NCBI GenBank assembly: GCA_963989385.1
Contig: OZ022511.1
Location: 26,344,503-26,408,502, forward strand
Origin: Ctena decussata
Lineage: Eukaryota > Mollusca > Bivalvia > Lucinida > Lucinidae
DNA length: 64,000 nt
Direction of reading: 5' to 3'
Below the pieces are notes generated by a model. That model did not search any database and was not told the origin of the DNA. It saw nothing but the letters and a program-made list of their open reading frames with translations. Position 1 is the stretch's first letter. Each line of letters starts with the position of its first letter. The position numbers were made by a program, and so were the translations under genes. Positions 21,667-32,448 of this stretch are shown here, piece after piece.

Positions 21667-22896
21667 CAGGGTTACAAGTAGTCCTACTTTTTCCTACTTT
21701 TTCCTACTTTTCCTACTTTTTTGCCCTGTTCCTACTTTTTTCCTACTTTTTTCAAAAATATTCCTACTATTCCTACTTTTTGAATGAAAATGAAAACAAA
21801 AAATGTATACTTCAAAATATTTTAGTCTGTTGCAGAATGAAACATGCTACATGATATTAGGACTGATGGCATATTCTATTGATGAGTTTCTTACAGTCTT
21901 TGAATATGCTACTGTTGATCTCTTATGCAGTGGTGCCTTTCTGGAAATGTGTTGAACATTTTGAACATGATGTTGCTTAATGTGAAGGATGAGGCCCTCC
22001 CAAGGGCTTGGGGTAGCTGGGGAGAATGGCCATTTATTTTCAGAGAGCTGGGGAGCACTAGCAATTATTTTCAGAGAGCTAGGAAGCAAGCTCTTAATTT
22101 TGAGGTGCTGGGAGGCCCTGTCAGAATGTGATTTTCTAAATTGTTTTGGGCTTCTGGGGGGCACAGCCCCCCAGACCCCCCATTTATACATGAATAGATA
22201 TCATTTTAGTCATTCTTTGTAAGCAAAAACAAACTTCTGAGGGGCATTCAGACTTGCAAATGCTAGCATTTCAGGGGATGACTAGAGGTAGAAATGACTG
22301 CTTTCACTAATCTTGCAGTAGTTGTGTTTGTTAATCAATTTACAAAGTAAGGTGTTTTTAATCGTATACTCAATCTAATGCATGTTCCACAGAAAGACAT
22401 TGGGAAGATGTCCATTCTACTCTGAAATTGAATTTCTGACTGCTCTCATTCCTTGTGCTCTGACAGATCACACTCAGGGCCTTCTATTTCATTTAAACTA
22501 CCATTACATCTTGTTCAAAGCAACATTTTCATACAAGCATCTTGCCACCTGGTTCTCTTTCTCTCTGGGACAACATTGAACAGTTCTTTCACTATGTTTT
22601 ATGGTTTGTTTAAATGTTCAATTATTTAATTAATAAATAAAAAAGAAATTCAAGTTGACAGCAGCATGAGCAGTAAGATTTCAGAGCCTCCTGAAATTAA
22701 ACAGCCCCTATATCTTGTGACTGGAGTCGTTCTGAACTGTTCTGCAGCATTTAAGTGAGTTAATATATATGAGATTTATTGTTAAGTTTGTATAAATAAT
22801 TACTACTTTTTATCATAAGATTCCTACTTTTTTCCTACTTTTTTCATGAAATGATTCCTACTTTTTTCCTACTTTTTCATGAAAAGCCACTTGTAA
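21667..22896. repeat. module bounded by CCTACTTTTT minisatellites
   Basis: Runs of CCTACTTTTT(T) occur at 21690-21781 and 22800-22883 in the same orientation. Outside them, CAGGGTTACAAGTAG (about 21667) and the complement of CCACTTGTAAGCCTG (about 22889) form weak inverted ends. The interior (21840-22800) includes a G-rich part with near-repeats (GGCCCTCCCAAGGGCTTGGG, TTTTCAGAGAGCT twice) and overlapping short ORFs without known domains. It could be a decayed DNA transposon; I could not classify it. Confidence 0.4.
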
Positions 22897-22959
22897 GCCT
22901 GTAGGTTTGTTTTACCAGCTGTGTATATCTGGCTTTATATATGAGTCCTTGCATGAAAT

Positions 22960-23753
22960 TATCACAAGGCAAATTAAAGTACTAATTACTTTAATTACTG
23001 TCATTGAAATTTAATTTTGATATTTTAATTTTTGAATTTAATATTATTTGAACCTAGTTATATTTGTGAATTTGAACTACAGCCTTACTAAGTTATGAGA
23101 AATGTATATATGGTATGTCATTAGGAAAGGGACAAGATGTTTGATTAACCAGAGTTATTCATAATGCATTAGGTGATCGTTAGGGTAATCAGGTGGAACT
23201 ATTTTCAGCAGGTAGTCTTGCAGACTCAGTAGCAGAATTATCTCCAAGTACTTGCTAATTTCTTTTGATCTTTGAGGGTGCAGTTCTAAAATGAGTGACA
23301 GACAGATAAGGGCCTAGTGTAGAAAGTGACCAATCAGAATAGAATGACAGAAAGGTGTGAACAGGTTAATTAGTCATGTGGTGGTTAGAGAGAGAAATGA
23401 TTGGACATGAGGATGGAGAGATCATGTGAGAGAGGGGAGAATGAGCATAGTAAGAGATAGTTAGTTTCTGGGAGTGATGATGTAGAGCTGAAAGTTTAAA
23501 AGTCTTAAGAGTTTATTAAATTGTTTAGAAATAATAATTTCCTTGGTGTTGAAACAAAAACTGTAAAAATGTAGTTGACAGAGAGTCAAGTTTTAAAGTG
23601 TTGTATGTGGGCTGCCAGGTGGGAATGAACTGAATCAATTGAGTTACATGAGAAGAAGAAAATAAACCAGAATTATGAAATTGAAAATGGACTTGAGTTT
23701 TAATTCCCCAAGAAGTGAAAGTATAAATGGACCTTAAATGTCGCTGGGCGATA
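22960..23753 (+). repeat. 5' LTR of the non-autonomous retrotransposon
   Basis: 794 bp, offset 2735 from its partner. It contains an AATAAA at 23661. Differences from the other copy include T/G in the GCCTTACTAAG phrase and T/G in the TTGAGTTACA phrase. The - strand ORF at 23525-23779 overlaps the LTR end and is not a gene. Confidence 0.88.
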
Positions 23754-23755
23754 TA

Positions 23756-23773
23756 TGGTGGAGAATCCGGGTA
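23756..23773 (+). promoter_or_regulatory. primer-binding site, tRNA-Ala-like
   Basis: TGGTGGAGAATCCGGGTA matches the complement of a typical metazoan tRNA-Ala 3' end at about 15 of 18 positions, including the first nine. The tRNA identity is inferred from memory of the family consensus. Confidence 0.6.
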
Positions 23774-25680
23774 CGCCATATTCCAAAGTGGTGATAAAAC
23801 GATCCGGAAGAGCTAAAGAATCATAATATCATTTAGGACTTATATTCCCACCTGGCAGGGAGAGCATAAAGTGTTGAGTTTGGTTATAAAACTACTAACT
23901 GAAATATTGAGGAACTGAAACATTTAACGGTGGTGGTAAAAAAAAAAGTTATGTGGCTGTTTTTACCATTAAAATGACAGCCAGAGATATGATGATATCA
24001 ATGCTAAAACAAAGTGAAAGGACATTATGAAGATTATTTTATTAAGAGAAGTACATGCGGAGATGCAACAATGGATTTCACAGAATCAGGGACTTATATG
24101 GACTTCTGTATGATGAAATATATGAAGGCTGAGATAACTAGTGGTGATGCAGAGGAGGTGGTCATTATGAGTTGGGATCCAGGAAGTGTGAGGAGGAGAA
24201 ATATAGATTTAGTTATGAACTGTGTGGTGCAGGAACAGTACAAACTATTGAGTGATTTGAAATTTACTATGATGGCTGAGAAGTAGGACAAACATGTGAC
24301 TATGGAATATGGTAAGTGTGAACTTCTATATTCTGTGAACTCAGGCACTAGAAACCAGAACTTGAGAAGGGCATGTCTATAAGTCCATGACAGAAAACAT
24401 ACAGATGTGCAGGGTAAAGATCTTAATATCAGCATCTAGCATGGTTCTTTATTCATAAATAAATAGTTAATTTCAAGTTAGGTTTGAAGAAAGTTTTCCC
24501 TTAGTATGGTAAATTCTAAATTAAACCCACGTGGTATTGGTCAGAAATATTAAACTGGGGTTGGGAAATACTAAGCATGGCAATCTTGACCTTGACCTAC
24601 CTTGAAATTATGATTTATCAGTAGTTCACTTATGTACTATATGTAAAATCTATTGATCAGATGTGAGCAACAGTGGCAATATAGTTCGGGCTGGTGGTTT
24701 GTAAAGGGTACAAACAGTAACACCAGAAATATCATATGAATACTGTGAGGAAGTATCTTATGTATATTGTTTAGTAGGTATCATATGAATGCATTAAGTA
24801 GGTGTCATATGAATACTGAGTACAAGACCATAAATTTTAGTCATTCTGTTAATTAGAATTTGACATATAAAATTATGAGTCGGGACCAAATAAGAGGTTT
24901 GGTAAAAATATCATAGAACTAGCCCTGTTTGTACACGATTTTAGGTGGAACTTATGTCATAAGTGAATGAACTGATAGTCTAAATACTGTGCATCATGTT
25001 GACTAAAACAAAATTAAAGCTTTCTTTATAATATTTGAAGGGGTAATAGAGGTTGTGGCCTAGGAAGTTGTGCAAAAAGGGGTGATTAGTGAAGATGTTA
25101 TAGATATGGCAAACATATTCTGGTACCTGAGTTTCTCAGACTGAATTTCACACTTAAATATCTCTAAGCCTTAATTATGTTAATATATTTAAACTGAGTT
25201 AACAAACTTGTGAATTTGGCTGAAAAAAGGTGTAGCTGTGTGCTATTTGTAATGTGATGTGGTATAAACATTTCAAGAGTCAACTGCAATGGACTGTTCC
25301 AGAGCTAATAAACTAATTTTAATAGAGAAAATAGAGAATGAACTCTATAAAGACAAATTCTGACTTTATCTCAGAAAATTATTTATCAACACCTTTAAAA
25401 TTTGATTGTTTTCTTGAATTTTATATTGTGCATGCAATTTAGTGAATGCTTTATCCCATCTGGCAGTAATTGGTTAAGAAGTATCTATCATATTATGTTA
25501 CATGTAGGTTTGTTGAATTGTCAGATATATGTACCCCAGTGGCTATCTAAACAGAACTAATTACTTTAATAATTTGGACTGTCTTATGCGGCCAGTTATA
25601 AAGTATTTGGAATTGTTTAGGTAGAAGTTGTAAATAATGTTGTAGAACTTTAATACAAAGTTGCAGGAGCAAATTTAGTT

Positions 25681-25690
25681 GGAGGAAGGG
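25681..25690 (+). promoter_or_regulatory. polypurine tract of the non-autonomous retrotransposon
   Basis: GGAGGAAGGG lies 4 bp upstream of the 3' LTR, where the plus-strand primer is expected. Confidence 0.75.
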
Positions 25691-25694
25691 CATA

Positions 25695-26488
25695 TATCAC
25701 AAGGCAAATTAAAGTACTAATTACTTTAATTACTGTCATTGAAATTTAATTTTGATATTTAAATTTTTGAATTTAATATTATTTGAACCTAGTTATATTT
25801 GTGAATTTGAACTACAGCCGTACTAAGTTATGAGAAATGTATATATGGTATGTCATTAGGAAAGGGACAAGATGTTTGATTAACCAGAGTTATTCATAAT
25901 GCATTAGGTGATCGTTAGGGTAATCAGGTGGAACTATTTTCAGCAGGTAGTCTTGCAGACTCAGTAGCAGAATTATCTCCAAGTACTTGCTAATTTCTTT
26001 TGATCTTTGAGGGTGCAGTTCTAAAATGAGTGACAGACAGATAAGGGCCTAGTGTAGAAAGTGACCAATCAGAATAGAATGACAGAAAGGTGTGAACAGG
26101 TTAATTAGTCATGTGGTGGTTAGAGAGAGAAATGATTGGACATGAGGATGGAGAGATCATGTGAGAGAGGGGAGAATGAGCATAGTAAGAGATAGTTAGT
26201 TTCTGGGAGTGATGATGTAGAGCTGAAAGTTTAAAAGTCTTAAGAGTTTATTAAATTGTTTAGAAATAATAATTTCCTTGGTGTTGAAACAAAAACTGTA
26301 AAAATGTAGTTGACAGAGAGTCAAGTTTTAAAGTGTTGTATGTGGGCTGCCAGGTGGGAATGAACTGAATCAATTGAGGTACATGAGAAGAAGAAAATAA
26401 ACCAGAATTATGAAATTGAAAATGGACTTGAGTTTTAATTCCCCAAGAAGTGAAAGTATAAATGGACCTTAAATGTCGCTGGGCGATA
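25695..26488 (+). repeat. 3' LTR of the non-autonomous retrotransposon
   Basis: Same 794-bp sequence as 22960-23753. The - strand ORF at 26260-26637 runs from flanking DNA into this LTR and shares its C-terminal part with the one at 23525-23779 only because the LTR is duplicated. Confidence 0.88.
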
Positions 26489-26632
26489 AAATTAAGCATT
26501 AAGCAATGACATTTTACAGCTAGACCAGCATGTGCTTTCACACAGATTATTATGTCAGTGATTGGCAAGCAGCTAATCATATTAATTCTTAATGCGCCAA
26601 AAAGCAGACGACAAAATTTACGTCTGCAGGAT

Positions 26633-26812
26633 TTCAAAAAACGTTTTGTCCAAGTGATATCACATTGAGAATTCGAACACTAGAGGGCAAACAGTGTAGA
26701 TTCAGATGAGGTGGCTGATTATGAGCCACCTCATCTGGATCTACACTGTTTGCCAATTCAACAATTTTAATATTTGGCGCTTTAAGGGTTAAGTCACTTT
26801 TGAGAAAGAATT
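26633..26812. repeat. 180-bp dispersed repeat with 31-bp-arm hairpin (copy 2)
   Basis: Direct copy of 21307-21486, with hairpin arms at 26686-26716 and 26724-26754. It begins 145 bp after the 3' LTR. A smaller hairpin (GCAGACG facing CGTCTGC, 26604-26627) precedes it. Confidence 0.85.
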
Positions 26813-27334
26813 CTTCTCTTCCAAAATCATTCCAAGATCTAGACCGTCTTCTGTTCCTAAAGAGTCTGAAGACTCTAGATCTTTTGTAAGATGGATCTAG
26901 AGCCTTGGGATTGTTTTTGAAGAGGAATACTCAATATTTAAATAACACAAGACTGATTAACATATTCCTGGTAATTTTGGAATGGTAAACTCCAATCTCC
27001 TAATATTAGCCTCATCGTGTCACTTCCAACAATTTGGCATTAGTGACAAGCAAATACAGAATTAGTCTGATCAGACTGCCATAAGTGCAGTCAAGTCAGA
27101 GCCTTGTCACAACAGCCATCTATAGAAGTGACCAAAGGCACAGAACCAACAGAGAGGTCTCCGTTTACCCTGTGTGGAACCGAAGAATGATCTTAATATC
27201 ACATGGCAAAGTCGCCACATTGTTGGAAGTCACATGACATGGCTCATATGGTATGTCATCTTTGTCTTCCCTTAACCTGAATAACCAGTTGCTTATCAAG
27301 GTAAATGGGTACTGCCTCATAATTTTCCACAATT
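26813..27334. other. anonymous stretch with weak inverted repeats
   Basis: 26815-26925 contains diverged inverted sequences around TCTAGA and AGATCT. Otherwise I see no gene or clear repeat. Confidence 0.4.
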
Positions 27335-27404
27335 TTAACCCTATTGCACTCAGAACAGCCAAAACTCTATGGAGGTTTGGCTGTTCTGAGTGCAATAGGG
27401 TTAA
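27335..27404. repeat. perfect 29-bp inverted repeat (hairpin)
   Basis: Arms 27335-27363 and 27376-27404 are exact complements around a 12-nt loop. As RNA this would be a stable pre-miRNA-sized hairpin. As DNA it could be a MITE relic. Confidence 0.85.
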
Positions 27405-27453
27405 CAAAGGGAAACAACTTCTGTGACTTCTTTTTAGCTTATTTGGGCCCAAA

Positions 27454-27524
27454 GCAGACCCCATTCTGGTAGGACTTCATTGTCCAAAGTTTGGACAATG
27501 AAGTCCTACTAGAATGGGGTCTGC
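27454..27524. repeat. 71-bp near-perfect palindrome
   Basis: Arms 27454-27488 and 27490-27524 pair with one mismatch around a single central base (G at 27489). It lies 50 bp from the preceding hairpin and shares no sequence with it. Confidence 0.85.
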
Positions 27525-28864
27525 TCATACAGGAAAGAATTTTCATTCAGTGAAGCAGATTCTTACTGAATTTACCCTTATTTAGAAGGGGGGTAGAAAT
27601 GAAAGCAGTAGAGTTGCTTCCCTTGGACATGTATTCCTTAATCTTACTATGGTTAACGTAGCTCTAGACAGAATTAGTGTAGTGGCAGTCTGTGGAAACA
27701 CCACACAATATTCTTTGTAAAACGTTATCAAGAGGTTGTTAAACCAAGAACACTTTGTTCATGTAACGTGTTTTAGCACCTTCTAACCCCTGTTGGAACT
27801 GCCTGGTCAGTGAGTTCAAACAAGGGACTCTTATTACATTGTTGCAGCACCAGCAACCAGCAGAAGCAAGACAAAGGCTGGGTCTTGTCTACATTCAGAG
27901 CTTAAGATTCGTCATACATATTTAAATAAAAAGTTAAGAAAATTATTAAATGAGTTTGTTAATAGCAGATTCAAGGTGTGATGACAAAAATGTAGCAGTT
28001 TAAATTTTAGAATCCATCAGGTTTGAAAGAATTCATTTGAAGGAAATGATTTGCCATCTTTCTGCACAGAAACAAAACGGATGTAGATCTTGGAGATTTT
28101 TTGTGTTGAAAAACTTTGTCTTATAACCAAAAAATACCACACAGGGTTGCCATAGCCCGGGAAAAACATTTAGAAATGACTTTTTTCTAGGTCAGAGAAT
28201 TAAGAGACACTTGGCAAGGACTTTGAAAAGTCTGGGAATTGGAAAATAGCTCTGGTAGTTGGCAGTCTTCATAAAATATTCTGCTCAGGCCGGAAGAAAA
28301 ATGGTGCATGTAATTCACAGAAAAAATGTATTATTCCTATTAACTATATCTTTGCATTGTACAGCTTAAAAGTTTTACAGCTGATGTAAAACAAACAATT
28401 TTGAAACAAAAAATAATAATAAAAACGTTTAAAGTTATTCCTCCCATGATAGTCTGTCAAACCAAAGTCAAGCCCAGCACAGTTCAAATTTGCAAATTAC
28501 ATAAGTTGCGATCCTCATTTCCCTGAAGTTAACATGGAGATCCTTCCAGGGCTTTACTGAAAAAGGTGAATTAACATATAGTTTTAGGAGGACAAAGGAC
28601 CGTACATACTTTATTTCAGACGTGTGTGTGGTTGTGAGCGGGGAGGAGAGGAAAGGGCATGAAAGCCGAAACATTTTAAAACAACCTTAAACTGTTTTCA
28701 GCATTCATATTTGAAAAAAATAAACGAAAACAAAACGTGTACTAGAGGCTTAGCTTTTATTTCATAGCTTTGTCTGTAGTAGATGAAAACCCCAAATGGA
28801 TGAATAAATTTGTTATATCATAGTTTTAAATACGGAGTAGTAGTTTACAGTTTTGCAGTTTTAT
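27525..28864. other. anonymous intergenic sequence
   Basis: AT-rich, without a supported gene, splice-bounded exon or repeat boundary. The short ORFs on both strands have no recognisable domains. Confidence 0.45.
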
Positions 28865-30540
28865 TAGCTCACGTGAGCCGAAGGCTCACAGGTGAGCTTA
28901 TAGTTTAGGCAGGCATCCGTCGTCCGTCGTCCGTCCGTCCGACAGTCCGTCCGTCAACATTTTCAAACGACATCTCCTCTGAAACTACAAGGCCCATTGT
29001 AACCAAATTTCATATATAGCATCTATGGGCAGGGGGAACCAATAATACTGTTTTTTATCCAAATCGCTTCAAAACTTTGGTTGCTATGGCAACTTAAAGT
29101 TTCCATTGACTTGTATGGTAAAAATTGAAAATTTGCATTTATTGCTATGTCACTGCAGATTTTTTGACAAAACTTTTGCAGAAATGTTCCTTGAGTAGTT
29201 CTCTATCAACCGAACGAAATTTATGTAAATTACACAATTTGGCTGGTTGCCATGGCAACCGAATGGTTAAAAATAGAAGAAAATATTCAAAAATCATCTC
29301 CTCAGAAACTATACAACCAATAAAGCTCAAACTTCACAGGAAGGATCTTAGTACTAGCCTCTATAAAAGTACTGCTTTTCTTGGCTATTGCCCCAGCAGT
29401 TTGGTTGCTATGGGAACTGAAAGTTGCCATTGACTTATAATGGCAAAATGGAAAATTTGCATTCATTGCTATGCCACTGCAGATATTTTGACAAAACTTT
29501 AATAGAAATGTACCTTGAGTAGTCTTTAACCAGCCTTGTTAAATTTATGCAAATTGTGCAATTTGAATGGTTGCCATTGCAACCGAATAGTTAAAAATAG
29601 AAAAATATTAAAAAATCATTTCCGCAGAAAGTATGTGGCCAATAAAGCTCAAACTTTACAGAAAGAACCTTAGTACTAGCCTCTATAGAATTACTGTTTT
29701 TCATGGCAACTGCTCCAGCAGTTTGGTTGCTATGGCAACTAAGAGTTTCCATTAACTTATAATGGGGAAAATGGAAATTGGCAATTTTTGCTGTCTAACT
29801 GCAGTTATTTAGATTTTTTTACAGAAATGTTTCTTGAGTAGTCCTCTACGAATTATATGAATTTTCTCCAAATCGCTGAATTTGATTGGTTGCCATGGCA
29901 AAATATAGGGTAAATTTTCGAAAAAAAAAAAATCTTCTGCTCAGAAGCCATATGGGGGATGAAGCTGATATTGTGCAGATGTGTTGATGACAGTAGCCTC
30001 TACATAAATTTTATTCTTTTTCTTCCAATCCCATAAGAACTTTGGTTGCTATGGCAACTTATAGTTTCCATTGACTTATTATGGGAAAAATGAAGCCATG
30101 AGGGGGATGAAGCTGATACTTAGCATACATATTGATAACATTAGCCTCTACCTAAAGTATGTTTTATATTGTCATTGCCCGTGTGAATTCGTTGCTATGG
30201 CAACTTAAAGTTTCCATAGACTTATAATGGGGAAAGTGGACATTTGCTATTTATTTCTGTGTTACTGCAGATATTTTGACAAAAAGCTTTACAGAAATGT
30301 TCCTGGAGTAGTCCTCTACCAGCCATATGAATATTTTCCAAATACCTGATTTTGATTGGTTGCCATTGCAGCCAAAGATCTTCTTCTGAGAAGCCATTAC
30401 GGGGGGATAAAGCTTTTTGTCATAAATATTTGTGATATTATCCTCCACATAAATAGTGCTTTTTATTGCTGTTGTGCATGGTGTTTTGTTGCTGTAACCT
30501 CAGTGCTCAGGTGAGCGATATAGGGCCATTGGCCCTCTGG
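28865..30540 (+). mobile_element. MITE-like tandem-repeat cassette, type F
   Basis: The head has the hairpin AGCTCACGTGAGC and GGCTCACAGGTGAGC. A run of TCCG/CGTC repeats (28917-28960) follows. The array has units marked by TTGGTTGCTATGGCAACT, AAAGTTTCCATTGACTTATA and ACAGAAATGTTCCTTGAGTAG. The tail reads GCTCAGGTGAGCGATA with a GGGCCATTGGCCC hairpin. The head and tail resemble type A, but the array is unrelated, suggesting that similar ends were paired with different arrays. ORFs 29125-29433 and 29145-29330 are repeat translations. Confidence 0.8.
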
Positions 30541-30582
30541 TTATAGATTATAGTTATATGCGTGGTCAAGCACATTAAATCT

Positions 30583-30604
30583 CTCTCTCTCTCTCTCTCT
30601 CTCT
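30583..30604. repeat. (CT)n microsatellite
   Basis: About eleven CT units, just right of the cassette end. Confidence 0.95.
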
Positions 30605-31817
30605 AGCCATTTTCTTCTATAGCTCACCTTGGCCTCATAATAAATATTCAAGTTACATGTGCACTAATTAGATTAGGTGCTAACCTGCAACGTACGATAT
30701 GCCACCTTAGTAAATATCTCACAGATGTTGTATAAATTATGCAAATATCCCGTGTAATGAGGTAATTAGCAGACTGCATATCTCTCAAATACGGCGGGAA
30801 AACTGACAGCGCGATCATTTCTAGGCTAACAACGAGAGACAGAGGACGTACTGAGTGCGGACATAAGTTTTAAATGTTTCTTACGACAGACGTAGACAAT
30901 TACAAAGGTCGGACATTACGTAAAGATGTGATATTTAATGATAACTTGAGTTGAAGTATTAAAAATAAAATAATTTGTTGTTTTTGTTGTTGATATCATT
31001 GAATATTATATACATCCATGAAATGTCTTCTAGTTCCAGGAACTTACTCATTATTTGACATCTGCTAAACAGTGAAAGAGCTAAACAGTGAAAGAAGGGG
31101 GAAATTCAAGTAACAAAGCTAGCGATTTTAAGTCGTATGTTGTTTATAAGCGATGACTTATAATTGCAAAAAAAAAAAAGAAAAAGAAAAGAAAAGAAAA
31201 CGAAATTATAAGCAACAATTAACATCATACGTTGCAATTATTACTAACTTAAAGGTGCCTACAGATGGTTATTCTTAAGCTTTTAAGTCCTTAAAAGTGC
31301 TTAAAAGAGGAAATATTAAGCAGTGATAAGCTGCGTATTTGGCCGCTTATTGTTCAGATTTAAAGACTTTTAAGCTGGTGCATAAATTCACCAAAAAGGC
31401 ATGTCACTAAGTTGTTACACACCTGCTTAAATGGGGCATAAAACTGTTTCTTCAGCAGTTTTACGCTGCTTATTTATATTTTTACGCCACATTTAATGTA
31501 CATTTACGCAGACTTATAGGTGCTTATAGATGCACGTTTCCCCTGTGAAAGCAAAACAACACGAACGAACTGACAAGAGGTCAGCTTTTCCAGCAGATGT
31601 AAAAAATGTCAAAGACTAATAGAAAGTTGACAAAATAAACACTTTTAGTAGTAGTACATCGCGTTGGAACGGCCAGTAATAAATCACTGATGTGGGGCGG
31701 GGTGGGGATGGCGGGGGGGGGGGGGTTAAACCTGTTATACTTGCGCATAACCCTCGCCCTAGATTCTGTTGTGACTTAAAATATACAAGTTAGCCGGTCA
31801 TTGTAAAGGACCTTTAA
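30605..31817. other. anonymous intergenic sequence with a poly-G tract
   Basis: No gene is supported. 31240-31560 is rich in TTAAG/CTTAA and GCTTAT words and may be a decayed repeat. 31713-31725 is a run of 13 G preceded by GGGGCGGGGTGGGG, a potential G-quadruplex. Confidence 0.45.
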
Positions 31818-32448
31818 ACAAGAGGGCCAAGAGGCCCTGAATCGCTCATCTGAGCAAAAAGTTTAAAGGTCAAACTAGGGTCATAATTTGAACAAACCTG
31901 ATAGTTTGCAACCATTTCCAAGTGGTTCTGAAGGAGAAGATTTCTGAATATTTTTCTATGTATATCTATGGTTTAAACCCAGGACCCCCTGGGGCGGGGC
32001 CATTTTTTGACCCTGGCACCATCATTTGAACAAACTAGGTAAGGGACTACTAGGCAATGCATCATACAAATTTCAAGCATATGCACTAAGGGGTTCTGGA
32101 GAAGAAGGTTTTTAAGTACATTTTAATTTTGAACCCAAGACTACCTGCCCCAGGGCCATTTTGAATCCCAGGGCCACCATTTACACAAAATTTGTAGGAG
32201 TCCACCAGGCAATGCATCATACCAAATTTCAAGCATCTGAGCTAAGTGGTTCTGAAGAAGAGGAGTTTTTAATAGTTTTCTATGTATTTCTATGGCTCAC
32301 ACTAAGGACTCCCTGCCGCAGGGCCATTTTGGACCCTGGGGCCATCATTTGAACAAACTTGATAAAGGACAACAAGGCAATGCATCATACCAGTTTTCAA
32401 GCATCTGAGCCAAGTGGTTCCGAAGAAGATGATTTTGAATGTTTTTTT

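Larger units (their letters stand above)
22960..26488 (+). mobile_element. non-autonomous LTR retrotransposon, no pol
   Basis: Direct 794-bp LTRs (22960-23753, 25695-26488) have inverted ends TATC...GATA and a 4-bp target duplication AAAT (22956-22959, 26489-26492). A primer site TGGTGGAGAATCCGGGTA starts 2 bp after the 5' LTR (23756-23773) and resembles the complement of a tRNA-Ala 3' end. A purine tract GGAGGAAGGG (25681-25690) precedes the 3' LTR. The 1.94-kb interior has no protease, RT, RNase H or integrase motif. Its best ORF (24014-24286, 90 codons) has no recognisable domain. It must rely on another element's enzymes. The LTRs differ at only about four positions, so the insertion is young. 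Confidence 0.88.

Noticed and set aside
21925..22222. Overlapping ORFs on both strands in a G-rich stretch
   Set aside because: Same sequence open in several frames because of repeats; no domain or splice support.
24014..24435. 90- and 113-codon ORFs inside the small LTR element
   Set aside because: No Gag, zinc-knuckle or pol motif; the two overlap on opposite strands. Kept only as a remark under the element.
23525..26637. Two - strand ORFs with the same C-terminus (23525-23779, 26260-26637), as if a gene family
   Set aside because: The shared part is the LTR end; the N-terminal parts are unrelated flanking DNA.
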